64,000 bases of DNA, from the NCBI GenBank assembly GCA_005408345.1, contig SEMN01000268.1, positions 1 through 64,000 on the forward strand. The letters run 5' to 3'. Source of the stretch: Macquaria australasica (taxonomy: Eukaryota; Chordata; Actinopteri; Centrarchiformes; Percichthyidae). This document shows, piece after piece, positions 36,353 to 48,125 of the stretch (within the stretch, counting starts at the first letter, position 1; each line of letters starts with the position of its first letter). A model generated the notes under the pieces. The model did not search any database and was not told where the DNA came from. It worked only from the letters and a program-made list of their open reading frames with translations. The translations under genes and the position numbers were made by a program.

Positions 36353-38074
36353 TTAACTTGACCCATAGGGCATTGAGCAGACATTACAGGAAACTGCTCC
36401 CTATCAGCTTTTATAGTTTGTGTTCCTTATTTTTCCAGGTGTTTCCTTGATTTTTGTAGTTGACTCTCCCCAGCTATATCAAGGAAGGCAAACACACCCT
36501 GTATGCCGGACCATAATCTGTTACACAGTAGGTTTGACAGACTTTGTTCATCATCAGATGTCAAATAATTCACATGAAATAACCACTTCAAAATGATTAA
36601 CAGCGAAATGTAAAGCACAAACCTACTCAGCCATGCCTACAGGAGTCTGCCGTGTCATATATCTTATGTAACAGCTTAAATCTGAATAAGTAAAAGTTGC
36701 CATTGCAGTATCGGAATAGTTATTTTCATTACAGTCTGCACAAGCCATTTTCATTTGTCAGCGGGGCTCTGGACAGGATAATGACCATGTGGAAATCCAG
36801 GGATGTCTGACTCATGCATCAGTGAGGGGTCTCTGCAGCCCCACACATGAAGAATGAGAAACAGCCTGAAACCACGGAGCGCTCAGATTATAAGAGCCAC
36901 ATGGACAAATGAATGAGGAAGAAGTTTCTCACCTGCAGTTTGTTTTGTTTGTTTGGCTGGGTCACCGCCATTCATTCACTCTGTATTTGAGTTTTCAGTG
37001 TAGAGCTCCTGTTTTAGTTTTGCTTTTCGTCTTGAGACAGTACTGGCAATCTAGCGTTTTGTTTATGAAACGAGTTATGTGACTTGTGTTGAATGAGTTT
37101 ATCTATTGATTAATGATTCAATTAATGTGTAACATCTTTCTGTCCAGGGACTGCAGAGAGAAATTTACCTTTTGGCTAAATCTGCCTAATTTTTTTCACA
37201 TCAAATATAATTAATCTGTACTGTGTGTGATAAAGTAATAAAGTAATGAAGTAAATGTAAGTGACAGCTACCTGAATGTATTGTAAGGCTGGCAAATATT
37301 TAAGTAAACTGAAATAAACATGAAATAAATCACATTTGTATTTTGTGATCCGTTATTAAAGTAACAGAAATAAAACAATCATCTAATGTAAATGAATCTA
37401 ATCAAACTAACAAAAAAATCACTACACACTGTTGTAATAACAAATATATAAACAGTGAGGCGGGGTTTTCACATCACCTCACAGGAGGTAAAGAATGGAG
37501 AGCAACTTTTTTCAGAAACCCCATCTGAGGAGAGCAAAATCGCACAGGAGCTTTCCTGATTCCAAAGGCTCGAGAGGGAGGAAACTCCCTAGCAACGACA
37601 AGTGGAAAAGATGTGCAACTTCAGCAAATGTTAAGCGTTTGTGATTTTTACTAATAAATTCACACTGCACACGCGTCAAATCCCACAGCCAAAGGCAAAA
37701 GCTAATACCAACACATGGAGTATTTAAGACTTGCCAAAAATGTCAGCCTAATCTATGACTAATACTATTTCTTGTAGCAACTTGAAAAACAATATATCTT
37801 ATTTTGTAAGTCATGTTAGAAAAATATTTTTAATGCAGAATAATTAACAAAACATAAATAAAACAAATAAAGTAAAAATAAAATAAAAAACTCCATTGGA
37901 AAATCCCTTAGTGCCCAACATGAAACGTCAATCTGGTCAGACAAGTGAAACCTCGGTCAGTGGCCCCTCTGTTGAGCAAGCTCTCACACATTCCTCTGTT
38001 TTCTTTTTTTTCCATTTTTAGATCGAAAGAGAGCAGGTATGCACTTGCCAAATGACTCCACCATTATGGTGACA

Positions 38075-38109
<35 letters not shown>

Positions 38110-40932
38110 GAATAGAGCTGTTTAAGTTTCCTTGGGGTGGAGATGATGATGATCTCAGTGTGTTAAAGCAGGATCCTGCAGCTGACAGATGAAAACCTTA
38201 AAAAACAAACACAACTGCAAAATACACCCTGATGAAGTTTCTCTCTCATGTGCCAACATGCTCGAGGAAGGAACGGACTGCACATGCTCAGTGTCTCAGT
38301 GTCCTTTGTGAACAAAAACGCTCTCTCTCACTCATACAAGAGGCCTTAGTTTGTTAGTCATATGTGCCCATAAAAAATACACTCAGGCAAACTGACCTTT
38401 AATTTTTCTTGCTTCCTATACACAGCCTGAATTAAAGGACAGGTAAGTATAAATAATACAAAGCTGATTACAGGCTCCATCATCGAATGCCTTTGATTTG
38501 TCCTCTCTTTGTTTTGGGTGCTTATTTCAATTACACCTTGCAGGCTAACTTCATACATACGACTGAAGAGCCCGTTTTATTATGGAATCACATGGGATCA
38601 TCCCCGATCAACACAAGGATATAATGAGCAGTATACAAAAACAGCCAATTTAGAAAATGTCGTGAATTTTTTGTACAATGAGGTGCACGGAAAAATGAAC
38701 GTTTGCTCGTCAAGATTCAAGATTCAATACTTTATTGCCATTTTAAGTCAAATAGCAATCGTAAATGTAGTCTGTATTAGAAGACCATCTATGTTTGTGA
38801 TATGCAACATATTCACCACAAGGTGAGTAGACTACCACCAACCATTTCCTAAATGCTAAAATGCATTTTTTTGATCGATTATTTGTTTAATTTGATGCCT
38901 GAATAGTTATAGAAAATGAACATGCAATGACTTGCAAAGTACACTTTAGTCAGCCATATATATAAATGTTTTATCAGAAATCAAACCCAGAAGACAAACA
39001 ATTAGTCATCTCTTGTATCTGAAAGTTTTTCCAGCAAACACTCATGCCAACTAGAGTTTTCAAAACTGTTCTTTCTCACAACTGTATCACTACATAATGA
39101 TAACTTAACTTTAAGGAAAAAAGCAAATAAAAGTTACTAAATGTTCACATGTGACTGAGCCACTCGCAATCTAGTTTAAAGTCTCAGCAAATTGATTAAT
39201 TCATTATTTATTATTTATTATCCCAAACAGATCAACTTGATTAGAAAATATGGATCCATTAAAAAGAAGAAAAGAAACTGCATGAGATTGCATGACATCC
39301 TCACCTTCACCACTAATGTAATAAGCAGATGAAGCCAAAGCCCATCTATTTACTTATACAAACGCAAATTGTTACCAGCTTCTCTGATTTCCTGTCCTGT
39401 TGACTGAAGATTATAAAAAACAACCTATTGTGCAATCCAGCATAAAGCCATTCACATAAACAACTGTATGCAACAGTATGGCCTTCTGCACTGTTTATAT
39501 ATAGACCCCACACAGTAATGGAGCCAGTAGTTTACAGCCTATAAAGTCTGGAAGTTACTGATACAAAGCAATATCTGTGTTGCTTTTGGCTCACTGACTG
39601 ACTGTCTCAGACAGACAGCATATTTGACTGATGAGTCTAAAATGTATTTCAGTTGCAGATATCCACAGAAAAGCAACAAAAGAAAAAAGAAAGTTAAAAA
39701 CCTCAATGTTCAAGTGGCATTATGCATGACATCCACTCCATTCTCAACAAGGTCCAAAGTTTAGTTCAGCTTTTAACGACATTAACCTCTGCTTTACTTT
39801 CTGCAGCACTGAGTCAGTTCAATCATCTGGGAGAGATCAAAAACTCCTTAAGGTTTATGATTTCATTCTATTTCGCCATCTTCATCACTGAACAGGATTC
39901 AGTGCGGGACCCCCTCACTGACCCCTGCACGTGTGCGCACAAATGCAAAGTCGCACGCATGTGTGAACACAGTGATTATTTTTCCATCCATAACGCTCAA
40001 ACTGTCTTCCATTCTGGACCTGGAGAACGTCACTGTAGCACTGACAGCTCTCTGGGGAGGGCATTCAAATGCACACATGCACACACACATAGTACTGATG
40101 ATTGGGATGATTGATGAGTGGTATCTGATGCATTCTTATTTCTGACATCGGATTCTTGTAATTAGACAGGTTCTTTATTTTTCTTAAGAAGCAAGTTGGA
40201 CAGTAGTTCTTCTAGCAGGCTCAGGTCGTTAGTTTTGCACTGGGAAGTCCTGATCTCTTACTAAAGTGAGAGTGTTAAGCAACAATGGAAGAATAGTGTT
40301 CATTCATATGAGAGTTAACACAGACTATGACAGTAATTTGTGTTTAAACCTCACGTTGGCACGTCCAAACAACTGTGGTGCAGGCCCAGAACACACTGGA
40401 GGGGTTACATATCCCATCTGGCCAAGGATCAGGAGGATGTGGCTAGCAAGAAGGATGTACCGGCTACTTTGGTTAGCCTGCTGCCAGCGTGACCCAGACC
40501 CAGTTAATTGGCTGAAAATGGACAGATGGATGGACCTCATGTTGCAAACGAACAGTATGTAATCACTGTATATCGCTTTTCACATATTGCATGTTTGCTC
40601 TAATTAGCAGGCAGAAATACAGATTACTTGATATATATTAATGCTGCTTGGTAAACCTGTAGTGGTGCATTAGAACCTTTGTTAAAGAGAAGTCTGTTCA
40701 TCCCTCATTTATATGCAAAAAAATAATGTTTCTGGGTGCGGTAGGAGTCAAACGTGCACCTTTAGAAAACAACAAGCTTATTGTAAGGTAACAAAAACAA
40801 AAAAAAGTTGATCAGACAAGCGGCCCTCACAAGCCCATTCAAAGAAAGCAATCCGTGCAGCTTGTTATTTTGTACCATAATCTTCACAGACAACACTGAA
40901 CTCTGTGGCCATCACTTGCTGGCTAACAAGAG
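36353..40932. other. Non-coding stretch between UGT duplication and LTR element
   Basis: AT-rich with no recognised gene. (GT)n at 38079-38106. A CAAGATTCAAGATTCAATAC motif at 38709-38728 followed by CTTTATTGCCATTTTAAG is a typical fish LINE-associated repeat tail. Short splice-like motifs near 38020 and 38425 are listed among rejected items. Confidence 0.55.
40365..40550 (+). mobile_element. Degenerate RTE/Rex3-like LINE 3' end
   Basis: GCCCAGAACACACTGGAG, GGATCAGGAGGATGTGGCT, then GCCTGCTGCCAGCGTGACCC and a GACAGATGGATGG tail follow the order of the C-terminal codons and 3' end of fish RTE LINEs (block ending LLxLLPxRDPD). Only about 185 bases remain. Confidence 0.6.
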
Positions 40933-40937
40933 CATAC

Positions 40938-41389
40938 TGTCACGAACTTTGACACAGGTCCGGCGGACTCAAATGCACGACTCATGAGACCAGAGCTTTT
41001 AAGTTCCACAGCAGTTTTACTTAAGTATTTCAATAAACAAACAAAAAGCGCTCACAACGAGGATAATCAAAGTACAACAAAAACACTCACGAAGAGGATA
41101 AACATGAACACAAAATAAACCTGACATAGAGGGCATCTGCTGGCACGCTTGGATTGGGGGTCTGTTGACGAGCAAAAACAAGACGAACTGGCACAGGACA
41201 AGGGGAGACGCAGACTATAAATACATGAGGTAGGGGAGAACAGGTGAACACAATCAGGGGCGGGGTAGACAATCACACTGGCGGGAAAATCACACAAAGG
41301 GAGGAAGTCAGGGTCTGAAACGAGAGGAAAGAGTTACTACACAATAAAACAGGACATGACAAACTTAACAAACTTGACGAGACACAACA
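40938..41389 (-). repeat. 3' LTR (452 bp) of the chromovirus
   Basis: Nearly identical to the other LTR outside the tandem-unit difference; I noted one substitution near its end (AACAAACTTG versus AACAAAGTTG). Such similarity indicates a recent insertion. It has the single-copy version of the ~37 bp unit. Confidence 0.93.
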
Positions 41390-41392
41390 GTA

Positions 41393-41402
41393 CCCCCCCT
41401 CT
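41393..41402 (-). promoter_or_regulatory. Polypurine tract
   Basis: Minus strand AGAGGGGGGG followed by TAC and the 3' LTR. This is the expected plus-strand primer position for an LTR element. Confidence 0.8.
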
Positions 41403-41458
41403 AGGGCCGACTCCCGACGGCCCAGGAAGCTCTGGATGAGCGTCATAAAAGTCCTTAA

Positions 41459-42025
41459 TCAGCTGATCGTCCACAATGAACCGTGACGGATCCATGACCG
41501 CTCCTCTGGACCATAACCCTCCCAGTCCACCAAAAACTGCCGGCCTCGACCACGGTTGCGAACTGCCAGCAGTTTTTTCACCGTATACACCAGACCGCCA
41601 TCAACAACCCGGGGGGGTGGAGGGGGTTTGGAGGCGGGCACCAGAGCGCTATCCTTGACCGGCTTGACCCTATTCACATGAAATGTGGGGTGGACCTTTA
41701 AAGACCTTGGGAGACGTAAACGGACAGAAACAGGGTTAATCACCTTAGCTATGGGGAATGGACCTACAAACCTCGGAGCCAATTTCCTGGAGTGAACGTG
41801 GAGGGGCAAGTCCTTGGTGGCAAGCCACACCCTTTGGCCCGGACGGTAGAGAGGAGCCGGTCGTCGGCGCCGGTCTGCTGTCGCCTTCATCCGGGCCAAG
41901 CTCCGCAAGAGTACCTGCCGAGCCCCGGCCCAAATCCGGCGACAGCGCCTGACCATGGCATGAGCCGAGGGGACTGTGACCTCCTTCTCCGTGTCCGGAA
42001 ACAGGAGGCTGGAAGCCGTTGACAC
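41459..42025 (-). pseudogene. Chromovirus integrase C-terminus with GPY/F module and chromodomain
   Basis: Continues pol in a shifted frame. It contains a basic stretch, the GPY/F-type run LAPRFVGPFPIAKV, and a chromodomain (YTVKKLLAVR, FLVDWEGYGPEERSW) that in this class directs integration to marked chromatin. A single-base loss at TGGATCC near 41,490 breaks the last helix; the correct frame then runs on to the polypurine tract. Confidence 0.85.
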
Positions 42026-43898
42026 ATTGGAAAGGGGATAGGCCTGTGGCAGCGGAGGGAAGGGAGTTATGCGCGTATTCTACCCAGGTGAGATGTTTAC
42101 TCCAGGAGACCTGGTTCTGCGATACCAGACAACGTAACCCCGTCTCCAGCTCCTGATTGAGACGCTCCGTCTGACCGTTCGACTGTGGATGATAACCAGA
42201 TGATAGACCGACGGTGGCGCCGATGAGCTGACAAAATTCGTTCCAAAACTTTGACACAAACTGTGGGCCCCTATCCGACACAATGTCCATGGGAAAGCCA
42301 TGAACCCTGAAGACCTGAGACATCATGACCTCAGCCGTCTCCTTGGCCGAGGGCAACTTAGCTAAGGGGATGAAATGGACCATTTTAGAAAAACGGTCCA
42401 CCACCGTCAAGATGCTCGTGTGTCCTTCCGAAGGTGGTAGTCCGGTCACAAAGTCCACCGAGATGTGCGACCACGGCCGATGGGGAACCGGCAAAGGATG
42501 CAGCAGTCCGACTTGGGCCCGAGGTGATGACTTGTTCCGTGCGCACACAGGACAAGCTGCCACATACTCCGCCACCTCCCTTTCCATGGCTGGCCACCAG
42601 AATCTCTGTCTTACCACAAACAAGGTTCGCTTGACCCCCGGATGGCACGTGAGCAGGGACGTGTGAGCCCAGTGGATTACCTTGGAGCGTAAAGACACAG
42701 GGACAAACAGACGGTTATTTGGACACCCACTAGGTGCCAGGCTCCCCACATTTGCCTGCTTCACGTCAGATTCTATTTGCCAAGAAATCACTCCAACCAC
42801 ACGGTTTCGTGGAAGGATTGTTTCAGGTTCCTTGGCAATTGGCTCTGGGTCAAAAAGGCGGGACAACGCATCTGGTTTGCCATTCTGTGAACCTGGTCGA
42901 AAAGAAATGGTGAAATGAAAACGGTTAAAAAACAAAGTCCATCTCGCCTGGCGAGAATTAAGTCTCTTAGCTTTCCTGAGGTATTCTAAATTCTTGTGGT
43001 CTGTCCAAACTAAAAAAGGATGCACTGCCCCCTCCAACAGGTGTCTCCACTCTTCCAGTGCTGTCTTGACCGCTAATAGTTCTTTGTTTCCTACATCATA
43101 ATTCTTTTCTGCGGGGGTTAACTTACGCGACAGGTACGCGCAGGGGTGCATCCGGTTGTCTTTCACGGACCTCTGAGACAGCACTGCCCCAATACCTTCA
43201 TTGGAGGCGTCGACCTCCACCACGAATTGTCTTTTAGTGTCGGGGACTGTGAGTACTGGTGCCGTGGAGAATCTCCCCTTAAGGTCCTGAAAGGCTTTCT
43301 CAGCCTGAGAGTTCCACTGAAACGGCACTTTGGAAGAGGTGAGAGCGTGAAGTGGAGCAGCAATGGCGCTAAAGTTGCGAATGAATTTTCTATAAAAGTT
43401 GGCAAACCCCAGAAACTGTTGAACCTTTTTTCGACTGTCTGGGATAAGCCAACTTGCCACAGCACTGACCTTAGCAGGATCCATTTGTATCTGGTTGTTA
43501 GTGATGATGTACCCCAGAAATGCCACTGAATCCGTATGAAAATCACACTTTTCGGCCTTCACATACAGCTGATTGTCCAACAGTTTCTGGAGCACCTGCC
43601 GGACATGACCTATATGGGACTTAAGGTCTGGTGAGAAAATCAAAATGTCATCCAAATAGACAAACACAAATTCATTCAAACAATCTCGTAATACATCATT
43701 CACCAGATTCTGGAAAACTGCGGGAGCGTTACAAAGTCCAAAAGGCATGACTAGATACTCGTAGTGTCCGCTAGGGGTGTTAAACCCCGTTTTCCACTCG
43801 TCGCCTTCTCTGATCCGGACGAGGTGATAAGCATTTCTTAAGTCCAATTTGGTGTACACCTTTGCATTCTGTAACAGTTCAAAAGCGGATGAGATCAA
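41745..43898 (-). pseudogene. Chromovirus pol: reverse transcriptase, RNase H, integrase
   Basis: A 717-codon open frame that begins inside the reverse transcriptase; the preceding block (VGKKDGSLRPCIDY) is in a different frame with a break near 43,940. Seen in order (frame-local residues): motif A Asp in LDLRNAYH (19), catalytic YLDD (81-84), RNase H starting VVEVDAS (about 227), integrase zinc-binding HHCC region with CPVCARNK, and the DDE core (SVDFVTG, SDRGPQF, NGQTERLNQE). After GFQPP, near 42,000, the frame changes and the remaining residues of this ORF are not real. Expected role is cDNA synthesis and integration of the element. Confidence 0.88.
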
Positions 43899-43979
43899 GG
43901 GTAGTGGATATCTGTTTTTTACTGTGATGTCATTGAGGGCTATAGTCTATGCAGGGTCTGAGGGAACCATCTTTCTTGC

Positions 43980-45779
43980 CTACAAAGAAATCCTGCTCCA
44001 GCTGGAGAGGATGAGTGACGGATGATCCCTGCCTTTAATGAGTTGGTGATGTATTCGTCCATCGCCTCTCTCTGGCCTGGAGATGGAGTAGAGACGCCCC
44101 TTAGGAATGGGCGCTCCAGGCAGTAAGTCTATAGCACAGTCAAAAGAGCGGTGAGGGGGAAGAGACAGTGCTTTAGTCTTGCTGAAGACTTCCTTCAAGT
44201 CATGGTAACAGGATGGGACGATGGACAAGTCAGGGAAATCTGAATTATGGTCAGTCTTAACTGTCGTTATTAAGCTCTGGGAAAAATCTAGTTGTGCCTC
44301 TTGAGTTATCCCGCATTTCTGTGTACACTCTTTCCCCCACCCTTTAATCTTGCCTGAACTCCAGTCAACGTGGGGGTTGTGTTCTTTTAACCATGGGAAC
44401 CCTAAAATTAGGGGATATTGAGCTGACGTGAATAAATGAAACTGTAGAATTTCTGTATGGTTCCCCTCTAAAGTCATTTGCACCGGTTCAGTCTTATGAG
44501 TCACTCGGAATAACAAACTACCATCCAAAGCACTGGCATTAACTGGGGTGTCCAAGAGGACAGTCTTAACCTGCAGCTGCTGAGCTAATTCCCAGTCCAT
44601 AAAATTCTCATCTGCCCCAGAGTCAATTAGCACCCCCTTAATTATTCTCCGATTATTGATAGAGATTATTACCTGCGTCATAGGGCGAGGAGGATAGTTC
44701 AATGAGGACTTGCTCACCAGCGCCCTCCTCATAGCTGGTGAGCTCGATCTTTTACTGGACAGGTGATGATTCGATGACCCAGTTGACCGCAGTAAAAACA
44801 GCTTCCCTCTTGTAGGCGTCGCTGTCTCTCCTCGGGTGAAATCCTGGTCCTCCCCAGCTGCATTAGCTCCTCTGCAGCCGGTGCTGTCGCCGATCTCCCG
44901 GCTCCTGGGGATAAGGAAGGCGACGGTGTCCCGGGGAAGTGCATTCCTGGCGCTGCTCCTCGACAACGGGGAAGAGGAAGTGCGGTCCGTAGTCGTTCTT
45001 TCCCGTTCTCGGAGGCGATTGTCCACCCGTATTGCCATGGCGATGAGAGTCTCTAGGTCCTGTGGTAACTCCAGAGGTGCTAGTTGGTCTTTGATGGGCT
45101 TCGCAAGCCCGTTCATAAAAGCGTCCATTAGAGCAGGAGAGTTCCAACCACTATCGGCAGCCACGGTTCGGAACTCAATGGCGTAATCGACCACCTGCCG
45201 GGAACGCTGCTGGATCTGTAGCAGGAGTCTAGAAGCCTCCCGGGCAGGTGAAGTGTGATCGAATATCCTGCTCATGGCTCCTTTGAATGCTTCAAGTGAA
45301 AAGCAGATCTCAGAGTTTCTTGCCCACTCTGCGGTGGCCCAAGCGGCCGCTCTACCAGTTAAATGTGATACTATAAACGCCACTTTAGCCTGCTCAGACA
45401 CAAAAGCAGTGGGATTATGTATAAAATGTAAATCACATTGTACCAAAAGAGATCTACAGTCACCGGAATTCCCAGAAAATCTCTCCAGGGAAGCTAGCCT
45501 TAGAGCAGGGACGGCTGCATGACTCCTGGTGGGTGCTGCGGGTGAAGTCTCGGTGGGTGGTGTTGCCGAGGCTACGGCACCCAGGTGCGCCAGGACCTGG
45601 TGGAGTTGTCCTGCTAATAGGTTTACTTGCGCGGTTACTGTGCCTTGGAACTCTCCCTGCAGCTCGGTGAGACTTCTTACTCCTTGGCTGATGGTGTTTA
45701 ACTGAGTCTCATGCTGGTATAGCATGGTGCCCTGTGCAGAGAGAGCCTGCTGCAGTCTTTTCGAGTCGGCTGAGTCCAT
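43980..45779 (-). pseudogene. Chromovirus gag-protease region with frame breaks
   Basis: The likely start is the ATG at 45779 (MDSADSKRL), just after the primer site; an upstream in-frame ATG at 45893 lies in the LTR. Seen: a Gag-like N-terminal part with the conserved run RFSGNSGDC and W/A-rich capsid-like segment, and an aspartic protease with IDSGAD followed by QYPLILGFPWL. The CCHC zinc knuckle (CFYCGQLGH, minus strand, within 44944-44729) is in another frame, so two compensating shifts near 44,950 and 44,735 are needed. The frame is lost again after the SRPER motif near 44,070, before the reverse transcriptase. Confidence 0.85.
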
Positions 45780-45785
45780 ATCTTG

Positions 45786-45795
45786 GCCAGTTCGT
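45786..45795 (-). promoter_or_regulatory. Self-primer binding site
   Basis: Two bases inside the 5' LTR the minus strand reads ACGAACTGGC, the exact complement of the predicted first ten bases of the element's own transcript (GCCAGTTCGT). No tRNA-type TGG start directly follows the LTR. This is the arrangement known from Tf1, in which the RNA 5' end folds back to prime reverse transcription. Confidence 0.75.
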
Positions 45796-45797
45796 TC

Positions 45798-46324
45798 TGT
45801 CACGAACTTTGACACAGGTCCGGCGGACTCAAATGCACGACTCATGAGACCAGAGCTTTTAAGTTCCACAGCAGTTTTACTTAAGTATTTCAATAAACAA
45901 ACAAAAAGCGCTCACAACGAGGATAATCAAAGTACAACAAAAACACTCACGAAGAGGATAATAAAAAGTACAACAAAAAACACTCATGAAGAGGATAATC
46001 AAAAGGTACAACAAAAAACACTCACGAAGAGGATAAACATGAACACAAAATAAACCTGACATAGAGGGCATCTGCTGGCACGCTTGGATTGGGGGTCTGT
46101 TGACGAGCAAAAACAAGACGAACTGGCACAGGACAAGGGGAGACGCAGACTATAAATACATGAGGTAGGGGAGAACAGGTGAACACAATCAGGGGCGGGG
46201 TAGACAATCACACTGGCGGGAAAATCACACAAAGGGAGGAAGTCAGGGTCTGAAACGAGAGGAAAGAGTTACTACACAATAAAACAGGACATGACAAACT
46301 TAACAAAGTTGACGAGACACAACA
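45798..46324 (-). repeat. 5' LTR (527 bp) of the chromovirus
   Basis: On the minus strand it carries TATTTATA (46158-46151), and 31 bases from the start of that box the sequence GCCAGTTCGT (46127-46118), the probable RNA 5' end. It has two extra ~37 bp copies of a GAAGAGGATAA-containing tandem unit compared with the other LTR. Confidence 0.93.
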
Positions 46325-46329
46325 CATAC

Positions 46330-47600
46330 ACAGGAAGAGGAAAGGGCATGTCCGCCGTGTGTCATTCCACATGGGAATAACTTTTGGTCTCAATTCCACT
46401 TTGTTGAAACACTTTAATCACTTAACTGTATCCTTTTAGAAAATACCAAAGGCCAAATTTGAAACTCTGCAGCGCTCCAGCTGTCAGACCTGATCAGACC
46501 ATAAATTTTGCATTATGCATTGCACACAACAGTAAGCCGTGTGGATTGTTATACCTCTACTGATTGCTGTGCATTCAGCTGTTTTTTTCCCCACTGTTTG
46601 AGGATGAGGGTCCTTGTGAAGTTGTTCTCACATGTCTAATATGCCAATGTTCTATTCATGGGCTTTTAATGTGCTGCATGAGCTCTCTGAATGTGTTTCG
46701 CATGTCATGAAAGACTTAGGACCGTTCAGAGTTCAACCCAGACTATGTGAGAGGGCATGCACTCTTATCAAAGAGGCATACCTGATATCCATTTATTTAC
46801 TATAACGTACACAGAGAGAGATTTATGACAATCATCTGTACCTCGTATTAACTGAGCTAAAATCATGGCTAAAATGACATACATGGCTAAAAATCATGTA
46901 TGTTGTGTATGAATGTGTGTTTAGGTACCAGAGAGTCAGGTCCGTTTACAAAATCCAAAGTTATAGTCACAAGTGTTTTGCATGAAACAGGCCAGTGTTT
47001 AGGCATGAGGACCTCGTGCAGAACACAAAATAGTTCAGTCACACCTAGTTCAAAGATCTCTGTAACTTCCTACTGTTTAACATTTACACTGGAGAATTTT
47101 TTGTAAATATCCATAAACAGTGAAAAGGTTAGGGTCACAGCGTGATGTAAGCAGTGGAGAAATCAGCTCATGACGCCACCACCACCACCACACACACACC
47201 AAAACCGCCACCACTAACACCACCCCACACTAGGCAGCAGAAGCACACCTTTAATGGCAGTGTTTCCAAAAGGAAAATAAACAAATGATTTATTCAGATA
47301 TGTCAATTTATGTAAGTAGTGACTAAGTGGAATGGATCAGTTGGAGAGTGAACGTGACAAAAATAAATGTAACCAAGACCACGATCTTTCCCTTGATGAT
47401 ACACTTTTATCATACTGTAGTTGCCATTGCATGGCTATTGAAGAAATACAATATTTTTCTAAAGATGAAGTGAACAAATGTTATCGCTTTACATAATGTC
47501 GAATTGCTAAATCGATTAGGTTGCAGGGGAACTAATAAATAAAATCAGTAAAATACAACAAAGTTCATAGCCGTGCCATAGAGAGACCATGCATTCTTTC
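46330..47600. other. Non-coding stretch
   Basis: No gene recognised. A CCACCACCACCA-rich simple-sequence patch lies at about 47176-47226. Confidence 0.55.
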
Positions 47601-47619
47601 AACTGAGCAGAAGGTCAAA

Positions 47620-48125
47620 GTTTTCACTTATCCTATGAAACATTTCAACATCTACAAAATGGATTGGCACAAAATTTGGTACAAACATTCATCGCTCCCA
47701 GATTATGAATCCTAATGACTTTAGTGATCATCTGACTTTTCTTCTTGCACCATCATGAGGTTGACATTTGTGGTTTTGAGTGAAATGTCTCAACTGGATT
47801 GCCATGAAATTTGATGCACACATTCAAGCCCCTCAGGATAAATTATAATCACTTTGTTGATCCCCTGGCTTTTCTTCTAGCACCATCATCAGGTCAAAAC
47901 ATACCTGCAAAACTAATGGCATTCCTATCAGCCTCAGCTGTTGGCTAATTTGTGTTTAGTGCTAATTAGCAAATGTTAGCATGCTAACATGATACACTAA
48001 GATGGTGAACATGGTATAAACATTATACCTGCTAAACATCAGCCTGTTAGCATTGTCATTGTTAGCATGTTTGCATGCTGACGTTAGTATCACAGTGTTG
48101 ATAGCGTGGCTGGACTCATAGTCTT
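47620..48125. repeat. Percomorph-type dispersed repeat
   Basis: Contains the characteristic order GGTCAAAGTTTTCACTTATCC, ATTGCCATGAAATTTGATGC, GATCCCCTGGCTTTTCTTCTAGC, GTTAGCATGCTAACATG and repeated GTTAGCAT motifs, which I recall from many percomorph genomes. Two internal halves are related to each other (GCACCATCATGAGGT / GCACCATCATCAGGT). Confidence 0.6.

Larger units (their letters stand above)
40938..46324 (-). mobile_element. LTR retrotransposon, Ty3/gypsy chromovirus (Tf1/sushi-like)
   Basis: A 5,387-base element with two LTRs in direct orientation starting TGTCACG and ending CACAACA on the plus strand. It is flanked by a perfect 5 bp target duplication CATAC (40933-40937 and 46325-46329). 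Gene order on the minus strand is gag, protease, reverse transcriptase, RNase H, integrase, chromodomain, as in Ty3/gypsy. The C-terminal chromodomain and the self-priming arrangement place it with the Tf1/sushi chromoviruses. Several frame breaks make the copy non-autonomous as read. Confidence 0.95.

Noticed and set aside
38022..38441. Two microexon-like motifs: ATTTTTAG|15 bases|GTATGC and ACACAG|17 bases|GTAAGT
   Set aside because: Too short to judge, one is not a multiple of three, and no neighbouring exons were found.
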